Shown one piece after another: positions 48,218-56,052 of a DNA stretch of 64,000 nt. The stretch is from Nonomuraea africana (GTDB taxonomy: Bacteria > Actinomycetota > Actinomycetes > Streptosporangiales > Streptosporangiaceae): NCBI RefSeq assembly GCF_014873535.1, contig NZ_JADBEF010000001.1:8060001-8124000 (forward strand), given 5' to 3'. A program made the position numbers and the translations under genes. Every line of letters starts with the position of its first letter. The first letter of the stretch is position 1. The notes under the pieces were generated by a model. It did not search any database and was not told the origin of the DNA. It saw nothing but the letters and a program-made list of their open reading frames with translations.

Positions 48218-48432
48218 CTATCGCCGGGAAGAGCCTGGAGGGCACATCCGGGGCACACGGCCGAGCGCGCTGCCCACGAGGGCGAACGTCTTCTCGTGTG
48301 CTTCGGGCCACTCCCCGACGTACGTGTTGAGCGTGACCATCGGGAAGGAGTGACCGAGGGCGAGCTGAACGGCCTTCACCGAGGCGCCCTTGTGGATCGG
48401 CAGCGTGGCGAAGTAGTGCCGCAGGCGGCGGC
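48218..48432 (-). pseudogene. C-terminal fragment of a tyrosine recombinase (integrase)
   Basis: The minus strand reads RRLRHYFATLPIHKGASVKA, VQLALGHSFPMVTLNTYVGE and AHEKTFALVGSALG, ending in TAG at 48218-48220. LRH, LGHS and the active tyrosine in NTYVGEW are the C-terminal motifs of phage-type integrases. The N-terminal part and any attachment site are absent; upstream of about 48432 the frame runs into unrelated sequence. It fills most of the 357-bp gap between yajQ and the Nudix gene. Confidence 0.72.
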
Positions 48433-48541
48433 GAGGCGGACTACCGCGGCAAGGTGGACGTTGCCTGCCGAGCAGGGTGACACCATCGTGCAGCTGGCCG
48501 GCCTGGCTCGCCGAACATGACAGCGAGCCCGGGCGGGAGAC

Positions 48542-49075
48542 CTAATGTGACGCGCGGGCCTGCAGGAGGTCGGCCAGGAAGTGCAGCAGGGCCGCCGATG
48601 TGGTCGCCGACGTGATGGCCTGCTCGTCGATCAGCGGCTGCACGCGCGGCATCGGCATCCACTCGGCCCGCCGATCCTCCTCGTCGCCGGCCGGCGCGGC
48701 GCAGGGTGAGGCCTCGTGGGCGACGAAGATCAGGTGGTCGCAGTCGGCGACGTCCCCGGCGGGGCGGATCCGGATCAACGGCAGCAGCGGCCCTGGCCGC
48801 CAGCCGGTCTGTTCCTCCACGTGACGGGCCGCGGCTGCCTCTGGCTCCTCGCCCGGGCCGATCTCGCCGAGCGGGATCTCCCATCCCCACGTGTCGGTGA
48901 TGAGCTGGTGCCGCCACAGGAGCAGGACGCTCCCGCCATGGAAGACCACCGCTCCGGCGGCCCGATGTGTGCGGATGAAGGGCCGCTCCACGTGCCCGCC
49001 GTCGGTCGTTGTGACGTCCGCGACGCGAAGATCGACCCCGTTGGCCGCGTAGAGCAGCCTTTCCGACCGCCGCAT
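48542..49075 (-). CDS. Nudix-like protein with altered Nudix box
   Basis: 177 residues from the ATG at 49075, with GGTGAGGAG upstream. The fold is clear (AAGAVVFHGGSVLLLWRHQL and WGWEIPLGEIGPGEEPE). In the Nudix box, the expected R-E-U-x-E-E-x-G segment is RHVEEQTG: the first Glu is His and one metal-binding Glu is Gln. Activity may be weakened, or the protein may bind a nucleotide without hydrolysis. The C-terminal part (LIFVAHEA, ALLHFLADLLQ) is not otherwise recognised. Confidence 0.75.
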   Translation of the reverse strand: MRRSERLLYAANGVDLRVADVTTTDGGHVERPFIRTHRAAGAVVFHGGSVLLLWRHQLITDTWGWEIPLGEIGPGEEPEAAAARHVEEQTGWRPGPLLPLIRIRPAGDVADCDHLIFVAHEASPCAAPAGDEEDRRAEWMPMPRVQPLIDEQAITSATTSAALLHFLADLLQARASH

Positions 49076-49268
49076 GGGATGCTCCTCACCGATTGGCCGG
49101 GACTTGCACTCCGAGAATACGCACAAGGTGGCCCCACCTGCCGGAGCGGGAAGAACGTCGGTAGGAGAGATTAGCCTGGGCGGTGTTGTCCCGCCACGGG
49201 CGACGCCGGGCTTCGGCTCGGCCCCGATGTCATGAATGTCCCAGCGTTCGACCGGAGGGGAAGCGATC

Positions 49269-49898
49269 GTGGGGTCTTTCGCGGGCGGAGGGCTGCCCCC
49301 GGATGACGTCGTCGTCCCGGCCCTGCGTGCCGGCGACGAGGCGATGTTCGCGGCGCTGCTGGACACCTGGTCCGGGGGCTTGCTACGAGTGGCCAGGTCT
49401 TACGTGTCCACCGACCATTCCGCGCAGGAGGTCGTCCAGGACACGTGGCTGGCGGTGATCGGCGGGATCGACTACTTCGAGGGCCGTTCCTCGGTCAAGA
49501 CGTGGGTTTACCGCATCCTGGTCAACACCGCGAAGAAACGCGGCGCGCGCGAGAGCCGCACGCTGCCGTGGAGCGACTTCGAGCAGGACGGCAGGGCCGC
49601 GGGCCTCGGCGAGGTGCCACCGGGCGGCTGGAAGGAGGTCCCTGCGGCATGGCCGACGCCCGAGGGCGAGGCGCTGGCCTCGGAGGTGCGCGGGCTGATC
49701 GCCGAAGCCCTGGCCGGGCTGCCTCCTCGGCAGCGGATCGTGATCACCCTGCGAGACGTGGAGGGATGCACCTCCGACGAGGTGTGCGCGATCCTGGAGA
49801 TCTCCGAGGCCAACCAGCGGGTCCTGCTGCATCGCGCCCGCGTGGCGGTGCGCGGTCGGCTGGCGGACTACTTCGAGTCCGTGAAACAGCCAGAATAA
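49269..49898 (+). CDS. ECF RNA polymerase sigma factor (RpoE-like)
   Basis: 209 residues from the GTG at 49269, with GGAGGGG upstream; an earlier start at 49236 has no ribosome site. Region 2: MFAALLDTWSGGLLRVARSY, VVQDTWLAVIGG. Region 4: LAGLPPRQRIVITLRDVEG, CTSDEVCAILEISEANQRVL. It precedes a zinc-binding anti-sigma gene by 84 bp and the ergothioneine genes by 0.5 kb. The gene set (sigma, ZAS anti-sigma, egt) suggests that it responds to thiol or redox stress (inference). Confidence 0.9.
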   Translation: MGSFAGGGLPPDDVVVPALRAGDEAMFAALLDTWSGGLLRVARSYVSTDHSAQEVVQDTWLAVIGGIDYFEGRSSVKTWVYRILVNTAKKRGARESRTLPWSDFEQDGRAAGLGEVPPGGWKEVPAAWPTPEGEALASEVRGLIAEALAGLPPRQRIVITLRDVEGCTSDEVCAILEISEANQRVLLHRARVAVRGRLADYFESVKQPE

Positions 49899-49942
49899 TG
49901 GCTCGCGGGCTCCTCCTAGGTCCGTGCAGCGGGCCACAATAA

Positions 49943-50000
49943 GTGAAACGGTTCATCTCCAGGCGATAAGGGCGGTCACGTCGTGAAGCGGTTCACCTGC
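49943..50000 (+). repeat. 18-bp near-repeat at the anti-sigma start
   Basis: GTGAAACGGTTCATCTCC (49943-49960) recurs with three differences as GTGAAGCGGTTCACCTGC (49983-50000), the first six codons of the anti-sigma gene. It may be a duplicated start region or a shared operator. Confidence 0.4.
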
Positions 50001-50222
50001 GACGAACTGGTGGAAGTCATCACCGCCTACCTCGAAGACGCCCTCGATCAGACGGCGCGCGACGGCGTGCAGGCGCATCTGGCCTGCTGCGAAGGGTGCG
50101 AGCGCTACGTCGAGCAGCTCCGCACGACCATCAGCGTTCTCGGCGACCCGCCACCGGAGAAGCTGCAGGCCGACGTGTACGACCGGCTCATGTCCGCCTT
50201 TCGCGAGGGTCAGCGGTCCTGA
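49983..50222 (+). CDS. Zinc-binding (ZAS) anti-sigma factor
   Basis: 79 residues from the GTG at 49983, a soluble protein. The ZAS motif is HLACCEGCERYVEQ, that is H-x3-C-x2-C, preceded by CDELVEVITAYLEDALDQT. ZAS proteins hold the sigma factor until their thiols are oxidised. It directly follows the ECF sigma gene, so it is probably its regulator. No membrane segment. Confidence 0.85.
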   Translation: MKRFTCDELVEVITAYLEDALDQTARDGVQAHLACCEGCERYVEQLRTTISVLGDPPPEKLQADVYDRLMSAFREGQRS

Positions 50223-50412
50223 GGCGAGAAGGCCCTCCCCGCGGCGCGGTGCCGTCGGCGCGGAGATGTCCAGCCAGTCCGTGAGTGAATCGAGCGCGTC
50301 ATCGCACCCGCGCTCTCCCGCTCGTGCTCCTCGTGCTCGCCCCAAGTGACCCCGTGCCGGTCACGCCTCATCCGTTACCCGAAAATCCGCCTGTAACGTT
50401 CGCGCGGCTCGC

Positions 50413-50426
50413 GGGTCTGTAGACCC
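50413..50426. promoter_or_regulatory. Palindrome upstream of egtA
   Basis: GGGTCT-GT-AGACCC, a perfect 6-bp inverted repeat with a 2-bp centre, 23 bp before the egtA ATG. TGTAAC lies 22 bp further upstream, an ECF-type -35-like element (inference). Possible operator. Confidence 0.35.
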
Positions 50427-50449
50427 ATGCGCCATGCGAAGGGAAGACG

Positions 50450-51685
50450 ATGGCCGGGCTGACCGCCGAGGACACGCCGCTGCGGGACACCTCGGAGGTG
50501 GCGGACTTCGCACGCGGCTGTTTCCGTCCCGCCGCCGCGGACCGCGTGGGTGTGGAGCTGGAGTTCCTGGTCTTCGACGGTACGGCGGCGGCCAGTCACG
50601 TCCCGCTGGCCAGGGTCGAACGGGCCCTGCCCGCGCTGCCGGGCGGCAGCCGGGTGACGTTCGAGCCGGGCGGTCAGCTCGAACTGTCCGGCCCGCCTGG
50701 CCCGCTGCAGGACGCGCTGGCCCGCATGGCCGCCGACGTGGCCGCCGTGCGCGACGCCCTACGCGCGGCCGGACTGGCGCTGGCCGGGGTGGGCCTCGAC
50801 CCGATACGGCCGGCCCGCCGCCAGCTGCGCATGCCCCGATACGAGGCCATGGCCGAGTTCCTCGGCGTGCCGTACGGGCCGCTGATGATGTGCTCGACCG
50901 CGTCGATCCAAGTCAACCTGGACCTGGGTGAGCGGCCGGCGACGCGCTGGGAACGGGCGCACGCGTTCGGCCCCGTGCTGATGGCGGCCTTCGCCAACTC
51001 GCCGCTGAGCGGCGGGCGGCCGTGCGGCTGGATGTCGGGCCGCCAGGCCGTCTGGGAACACCTCGACCGCACCAGGACCGCGCCCGTGCCCGCCTCGGGT
51101 GATCCTGCCGCGGACTGGGCCGAATACCTGCTGGATGCCCGGCTCATGCTGGTACGCGAGGGCGAGGAGCGCTATCGCGCGGTCCGCGACGGCTCTACCT
51201 TCCGCGACTGGCTGAAGGCCGGCGGCGAGCAGCGGCCCACGGCCGAGGATCTCGTCTATCACGCCACGACGGTCTTTCCCCCTGTGCGGCCCAGGGGCTG
51301 GCTCGAGATCCGCTACCTCGACGCCCAGCACCCGGCCATCTGGCCGGTGTGCGTGGCCGTGACTCACGCCCTCGTCACCGACGACCGGGCCGCCGACGCG
51401 GCCATGGCCGCCACAGAGTCGTTCCAGAGGTCGTGCCGGGAGCTGTGGGGGGTGGCGGCGCGGTGCGGCCTGACCGACCCGCGCCTGCGCCGGGCCGCCG
51501 AGGCGTGCTTCCGCGCCGCGCTGGAGGCGCTGCCTCGCCTCGGCGTGGGCCCCGGCCTGGCCTGCAGGGTGGCGGCGTTCGCCGACCGGCACGTGACGAC
51601 CGGCCGCTCCCCGGCGGCCGACCTGATGGATCCGACGTCGGCACGGCGCGTCCCGACCTGGCTGAACGATGAGGGATGGGAATGA
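50450..51685 (+). CDS. egtA: Ergothioneine synthesis glutamate-cysteine ligase EgtA
   Basis: 411 residues. GCS2-type carboxylate-amine ligase: VGVELEFLVFDGT, TFEPGGQLELSGPP, GVGLDPIRPARR, MMCSTASIQVNLDLGE and RGWLEIRYLDAQ with the catalytic acidic residues. It makes gamma-glutamylcysteine, the sulfur donor for EgtB. GAAGGGA precedes ATG 50450. The stop overlaps egtB by 4 bp (ATGA). First gene of the five-gene operon, which matches the classic egtABCDE order. Confidence 0.94.
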   Translation: MAGLTAEDTPLRDTSEVADFARGCFRPAAADRVGVELEFLVFDGTAAASHVPLARVERALPALPGGSRVTFEPGGQLELSGPPGPLQDALARMAADVAAVRDALRAAGLALAGVGLDPIRPARRQLRMPRYEAMAEFLGVPYGPLMMCSTASIQVNLDLGERPATRWERAHAFGPVLMAAFANSPLSGGRPCGWMSGRQAVWEHLDRTRTAPVPASGDPAADWAEYLLDARLMLVREGEERYRAVRDGSTFRDWLKAGGEQRPTAEDLVYHATTVFPPVRPRGWLEIRYLDAQHPAIWPVCVAVTHALVTDDRAADAAMAATESFQRSCRELWGVAARCGLTDPRLRRAAEACFRAALEALPRLGVGPGLACRVAAFADRHVTTGRSPAADLMDPTSARRVPTWLNDEGWE

Positions 51686-52974
51686 ACGATTTCAAGGAAC
51701 GTATCGCGGCCGAGCTCATCGCGGTGCGTGACCGGTCGCTCACCTACACGGCGGCGGACGACGACCTGCTGGTCCGCCAGCACTCGCCGCTGATGTCACC
51801 ACTGGTGTGGGACCTGGCGCACGTGGGCAACTACGAGGAGCTCTGGGTGCTGCGCGAGGCCGCGGGCATCGACCCGCTCCGCCCCGAGATCGACGACATC
51901 TACGACGCGTTCAAGACCCCGCGCAAGGATCGCCCGAGCCTGCCCATCCTGGGTCCGGCCGAGGCCCGCCGCTACATCGAGGGCGTGCGCGGGCGGGTGC
52001 TCGACGTCCTCGACACGATCGACCTGGAAGGTCCCGACCCGCTGCACCGCGATGGCTTCGTGTTCGGCCTGGTGATCCAGCACGAGCATCAGCACGACGA
52101 GACCATGCTCGCCACGCTGCAGCTGTCCGGGCAGCTCGGCCTGGTGGGCGACGGCGACCTGCCGCCGGGCCGGAGCGCGGGCCCCGAGGAGGTGTTCGTG
52201 CCCGCGGGCGCCTTCCTCATGGGCACCGGCACCTTGCCTTGGGCCTACGACAACGAACGGCCGGCCCACCGCGTGGACCTGCCCGCGTATTGGATCGACC
52301 GGCTCCCCGTCGGCAACCGCGCCTATGCGGCGTTCATCGAGGACGGCGGCTACGACGACCCGCGCTGGTGGTCCGCGGAGGGCTGGCAGTGGAGGTGGCG
52401 GAGCGGCGCCTTCGCCCCGCTGTTCTGGGTGAGAGACGGCGGCGCCTGGTGGCGCACCCGCTTCGGCCGTACCGAGCCCGTCCCGATGGACGAGCCGGTG
52501 CAGCACGTGTGCTGGTACGAGGCCGACGCCTACGCCCGCTGGGCGGGCAAGCGGCTGCCCACCGAGGCGGAGTGGGAGAAGGCCTGCGGCTGGGACCCCC
52601 GGATCGGGAGGGCGCGCCGATACCCGTGGGGTGAGCAGGCCCCCGGCTCCGACCGGGCCAACCTCGGCCACCGCGCCGCCCACCCCGCGCCGCTGGGCGC
52701 CTACCCGGCCGGGGCCAGCGCGTACGGGGCCGAGCAGATGGTGGGAGACGTGTGGGAGTGGACCGCCTCCTGGTTCCAGCCCTATCCCGGCTTCCGCAGC
52801 TTCCCCTACAAGGAGTACAGCGAGGTATTCTTCGGCAGGGAGTACCGGGTGCTGCGCGGCGGCTCCTGGGCGGCCGACCCGGCGGCGGTGCGCACCACGT
52901 TCAGGAACTGGGACTACCCGATCCGCCGGCAGATCTTCACCGGCTTCCGCTGCGCCCGTTCTGGGCCGGCCTGA
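51682..52974 (+). CDS. egtB: Ergothioneine sulfoxide synthase EgtB
   Basis: 430 residues from the ATG at 51682 (an ATG two codons earlier at 51676 is also possible). The N-terminal DinB-like domain carries the iron triad: His47 in WDLAHVGNYEEL and His134/His138 in QHEHQHDETM. The C-terminal FGE-sulfatase domain (about 170-430) has VPAGAFLMGTG, KRLPTEAEWEKAC, VGDVWEWTASWF and RGGSWAADP. It joins gamma-glutamylcysteine to hercynine with O2. The stop shares one base with egtC. Confidence 0.95.
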   Translation: MNDFKERIAAELIAVRDRSLTYTAADDDLLVRQHSPLMSPLVWDLAHVGNYEELWVLREAAGIDPLRPEIDDIYDAFKTPRKDRPSLPILGPAEARRYIEGVRGRVLDVLDTIDLEGPDPLHRDGFVFGLVIQHEHQHDETMLATLQLSGQLGLVGDGDLPPGRSAGPEEVFVPAGAFLMGTGTLPWAYDNERPAHRVDLPAYWIDRLPVGNRAYAAFIEDGGYDDPRWWSAEGWQWRWRSGAFAPLFWVRDGGAWWRTRFGRTEPVPMDEPVQHVCWYEADAYARWAGKRLPTEAEWEKACGWDPRIGRARRYPWGEQAPGSDRANLGHRAAHPAPLGAYPAGASAYGAEQMVGDVWEWTASWFQPYPGFRSFPYKEYSEVFFGREYRVLRGGSWAADPAAVRTTFRNWDYPIRRQIFTGFRCARSGPA

Positions 52975-53693
52975 TGTGCAGGCACGCGGCATGGCTGGGC
53001 GCCGCCCGCCCGCTCACCTGGCTCATCCACGAGCCCGAGCACGGCCTGCTCAAGCAGTCGTACGCGCCACGGCGCCAGCGTGTCGGCCTGGTCAACGCGG
53101 ACGGGTACGGCATGGGCTGGTACGACCCCGGGCGCGCCGAGCCGGTGCGGTATCGCCGTGCCGTGCCCATCTGGGCCGACGCCAATCTGCCCGCGCTCGC
53201 GCAGGTCGCCCGCTCGACCTGCCTGCTGGCGGCCGTGCGCTCGGCCACCGTGGGCATGCCGGTCGAGGAGAGCGCCACGGCTCCGTTCGCCGACCGGGGA
53301 TGGCTGCTCAGCCACAACGGGCGCGTCACCAGGGACGCGCTGCGCGATCTCGCCGACGATCTGCCCGATCGCGCGGAGAGCGCGTGCGACGCCGCCTGGG
53401 TCGCGGCCGCCGTGTTCCTGTGCGGTCGCGCCGGCTTCGGCCTGGGCGAGGCGCTGACCGAGGTCGTCGTCCGCGCGGGGGAGAAGGACCCCGGCGCCCG
53501 CCTGAACCTGCTCGCCTGCGACGGCGCGTCGATCGCCGCGACCGTCTGGGGCGACACGCTCTTCTACCACCGACTCCACGACGGTGTGCTCGTGGCCAGC
53601 GAGCCGCTCGACGACCTGCCCGGCTGGCAGGCCGTTCCCGAGCGCAGCCTGCTGACCGCCACCAGCGACGACGTACGCGTCCAGCCGTTGTGA
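52974..53693 (+). CDS. egtC: Ergothioneine biosynthesis glutamine amidotransferase-like EgtC
   Basis: 239 residues; N-terminal nucleophile hydrolase, with Cys2 exposed after removal of Met (MCRHAAWLG). GLVNADGYGMGWYDPG and LLSHNGRVTRDALRDL are standard for class II glutamine amidotransferase-like proteins. EgtC removes the gamma-glutamyl group after the EgtB step. Start overlaps the egtB stop by one base. Confidence 0.94.
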   Translation: MCRHAAWLGAARPLTWLIHEPEHGLLKQSYAPRRQRVGLVNADGYGMGWYDPGRAEPVRYRRAVPIWADANLPALAQVARSTCLLAAVRSATVGMPVEESATAPFADRGWLLSHNGRVTRDALRDLADDLPDRAESACDAAWVAAAVFLCGRAGFGLGEALTEVVVRAGEKDPGARLNLLACDGASIAATVWGDTLFYHRLHDGVLVASEPLDDLPGWQAVPERSLLTATSDDVRVQPL

Positions 53694-53711
53694 TCTCATC
53701 CAGGAGGCACT

Positions 53712-54692
53712 GTGTTCGTCAGCCAGCCGACCGTGCATGTGATCAACCACCTTGACCGCGACTATCTGCGCCAGGCGCTCGAACACGACGTCAGAACCGG
53801 GCTGACGTCGTCGCCCAAGTGGCTGCCGCCCAAGTGGTTCTACGACGCCGCGGGCAGCGAGTTGTTCTCCCGTATCACCCGGTTGCCCGAGTACTACCCG
53901 ACGCGGCGCGAGCTGGCGATCCTGCGGACGTCTGCCGCGGAGCTGGCGGCGGCCGGCGGTGCGGACACGCTGGTAGAGCTGGGCTCGGGCACCAGCGAGA
54001 AGACGGTGCTGCTGCTGGAGGCACTCGCCGCGGCCGGCACGTTGCGCACCTACACGCCGGTGGACGTGGACGCGGTCACCCTCGCGGCGGCGGCGCGGCG
54101 GCTGGCCGGGCGCTTCCCCGAGGTGGCCGTGCGGGCGGTGTGCGCCGACTTCGAGCGCCATCTGGCGTTGCTGCCGCGTACCGGGCGGCGGATGGTGGCC
54201 TTCCTCGGCGGCACGATCGGGAATCTCGAACCGGCCACCCGCGAGGTGTTCATGAAAGAGCTGCGGGCCACGCTCCGGCCAGGCGACACGTTTCTGCTCG
54301 GGGCCGACCTGGTGAAGGACACCGGGCGGCTGGTGGCGGCCTACGACGACGCGGCCGGGGTGACGGCCGCCTTCAACAGGAACGTGCTGCGGGTGATCAA
54401 CCGGGAGCTGGAGGCGGACTTCGAACCGGAGGCGTTCGCGCACGTGGCGCTGTACGACGCGCGCCACGACTGGATCGAGATGCGGCTGCGGGCGCGGCGG
54501 GACATGCGGGTGCGGATCGGAGGGCTCGGGCTGGCCGTGGACTTCGTCCAGGGGGAGGAGATGCGCACCGAGATCAGCGCCAAGTTCCGGCCGGAGGGGC
54601 TGCGGCAGGAGCTCGTCGCCGCGGGGTTCGAGGTGCGCCGCCGCTACACCGACCCGGCCGGGGACTTCACCCTGGTCCTGGCCGAAGCGTGA
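53712..54692 (+). CDS. egtD: Histidine N-alpha-methyltransferase EgtD
   Basis: 326 residues, GTG at 53712 with AGGAGG upstream. Motifs: WFYDAAGSELFSRITRLPEY, TLVELGSGTSEKTVLLL (SAM site), AFLGGTIGNLEP, FLLGADLVKD and NRNVLRVINREL. It trimethylates histidine to hercynine. The stop overlaps egtE by 4 bp (GTGA). Confidence 0.95.
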   Translation: MFVSQPTVHVINHLDRDYLRQALEHDVRTGLTSSPKWLPPKWFYDAAGSELFSRITRLPEYYPTRRELAILRTSAAELAAAGGADTLVELGSGTSEKTVLLLEALAAAGTLRTYTPVDVDAVTLAAAARRLAGRFPEVAVRAVCADFERHLALLPRTGRRMVAFLGGTIGNLEPATREVFMKELRATLRPGDTFLLGADLVKDTGRLVAAYDDAAGVTAAFNRNVLRVINRELEADFEPEAFAHVALYDARHDWIEMRLRARRDMRVRIGGLGLAVDFVQGEEMRTEISAKFRPEGLRQELVAAGFEVRRRYTDPAGDFTLVLAEA

Positions 54693-55903
54693 GTGCCGGG
54701 GCCGGCCTCCGGCGGACGGCGCACCCGGCCGTGACAGGGCAAGCGGCGCGGATCGCCGCGGCGTGGCGGAGTGCGCGGAGCGTGGTGCCGCCCGGGCATC
54801 TCGACGCGGCCGGCTGTAACGTGCCCAGTGACCGGGTGCTCGACGCGGTCGTGGCGCACCTGCGGCTGGAACGGGAGCGCGGCGGCTACGCTGCCGTCCC
54901 GGACCTCACCACGGCGAAGTCGGCGCTGGCCGCGCTGGTCGGCGCCGGCCCGGGAGACGTGGCGTTCCTGGAGAGCGGGACGGCGGCGATGGCGGCGCTG
55001 CTGGGCGGGTGGCGGCTCGCGCCGGGCAGCCGGGTCGGCCATGTGCGCACCGAGTACGGCAGCACGCTGATGCTGCTGCGCCACCTGGCAGCCTGGCGTG
55101 GCTGGAATCTCGTCGAACTGCCGGTGGACGGTGACGCGCGCCTCGATGTGGAGGGTCTGCGGGCCCGGCTGACGGCGGGGCTGGATCTGGTGATCGTCTC
55201 TCACATCGGCTCCCATCGCGGCGTCGTGCAACCGGCGGGGGAGATCGGGACGCTGTGCCGCGCGGCGGAGGTCCCGTTCGTGCTGGACGTCTGCCAGTCT
55301 CTCGGGCACGTGGAGGTACGCGGGGCGGGCGCGAGCGCGTACGTGGGAACCTCACGCAAATGGCTGGCAGGGCCGCGCGGCGTCGGCTTCCTGATCGTGC
55401 CAGGCGTCACACCCGCCATGGACGCCGCGGCCCCCACTCTCGGCGGGCACCTCTGGAACGAACCGTCGCCAGGGACCGGCGGTGAGCGGGCCCTGCCCGA
55501 GCCGCTGCCCGGCGCAGTCCGGTACGAGAGCTCGGAGGGGGCGATCGCGGCCAGAGTCGGGCTCGGCGTGGCCGTGCTCGAGTACCACGCGCTCGGCCCG
55601 TCCGCGGTCCACGCGCGCCTGGCCGACCGGGGGCGCATGGCGCGCGCCCTGCTCGACGGGGCCGGGGGCTGGCGCGTGGCCGAGCCGCTGGAGGAGCCGT
55701 CCGCCCTTGTCACGCTCAGGCCCCCGCCGGGTGACACGGCCGAGAAGGCCGCTGCCCGGGCGGCCGCCGCGTCCCTGTTGGTCAGCGTCGTGCCGACCGG
55801 CCGGGCGCCGCTGGACCTGCGCGAACCCGTGCTCCGCGTCTCCCCGCCGCCCGGCACGCCCGATGAGACCCTGCACGTCCTGGCCCGCGTCCTCGCCTCC
55901 TGA
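54689..55903 (+). CDS. egtE: Ergothioneine PLP-dependent C-S lyase EgtE
   Basis: 404 residues, GTG start overlapping egtD. PLP fold-type I: FLESGTAAMAALLGGWRL, VIVSHIGSHRGVVQPAGEI, VLDVCQSLGHV and the Lys in GTSRKWLAGPRGVGF. It cleaves the sulfoxide intermediate to ergothioneine. Ends the operon; the gap to the next gene is 149 bp. Confidence 0.92.
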   Translation: MSAGAGLRRTAHPAVTGQAARIAAAWRSARSVVPPGHLDAAGCNVPSDRVLDAVVAHLRLERERGGYAAVPDLTTAKSALAALVGAGPGDVAFLESGTAAMAALLGGWRLAPGSRVGHVRTEYGSTLMLLRHLAAWRGWNLVELPVDGDARLDVEGLRARLTAGLDLVIVSHIGSHRGVVQPAGEIGTLCRAAEVPFVLDVCQSLGHVEVRGAGASAYVGTSRKWLAGPRGVGFLIVPGVTPAMDAAAPTLGGHLWNEPSPGTGGERALPEPLPGAVRYESSEGAIAARVGLGVAVLEYHALGPSAVHARLADRGRMARALLDGAGGWRVAEPLEEPSALVTLRPPPGDTAEKAAARAAAASLLVSVVPTGRAPLDLREPVLRVSPPPGTPDETLHVLARVLAS

Positions 55904-56052
55904 CGCCTCGTGACGCCTCCACGCGTCACGCGCCGTTCACGGCCGGGGACGTGAGCCCGGCGGCGATGCCGTCTCGTTCCAGGTCAATGTCCGCAGGGGG
56001 AAGAAGGTGGAAATCCCTGACTTTCGCCAGGGCGAGTGGGTAGTCGTGGGAT

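Noticed and set aside
48218..48432. Attachment site duplication of tRNA-Tyr
   Set aside because: No copy of the tRNA 3' end was found in the flanking sequence, and the integrase remnant lies on the 5' side of the tRNA.
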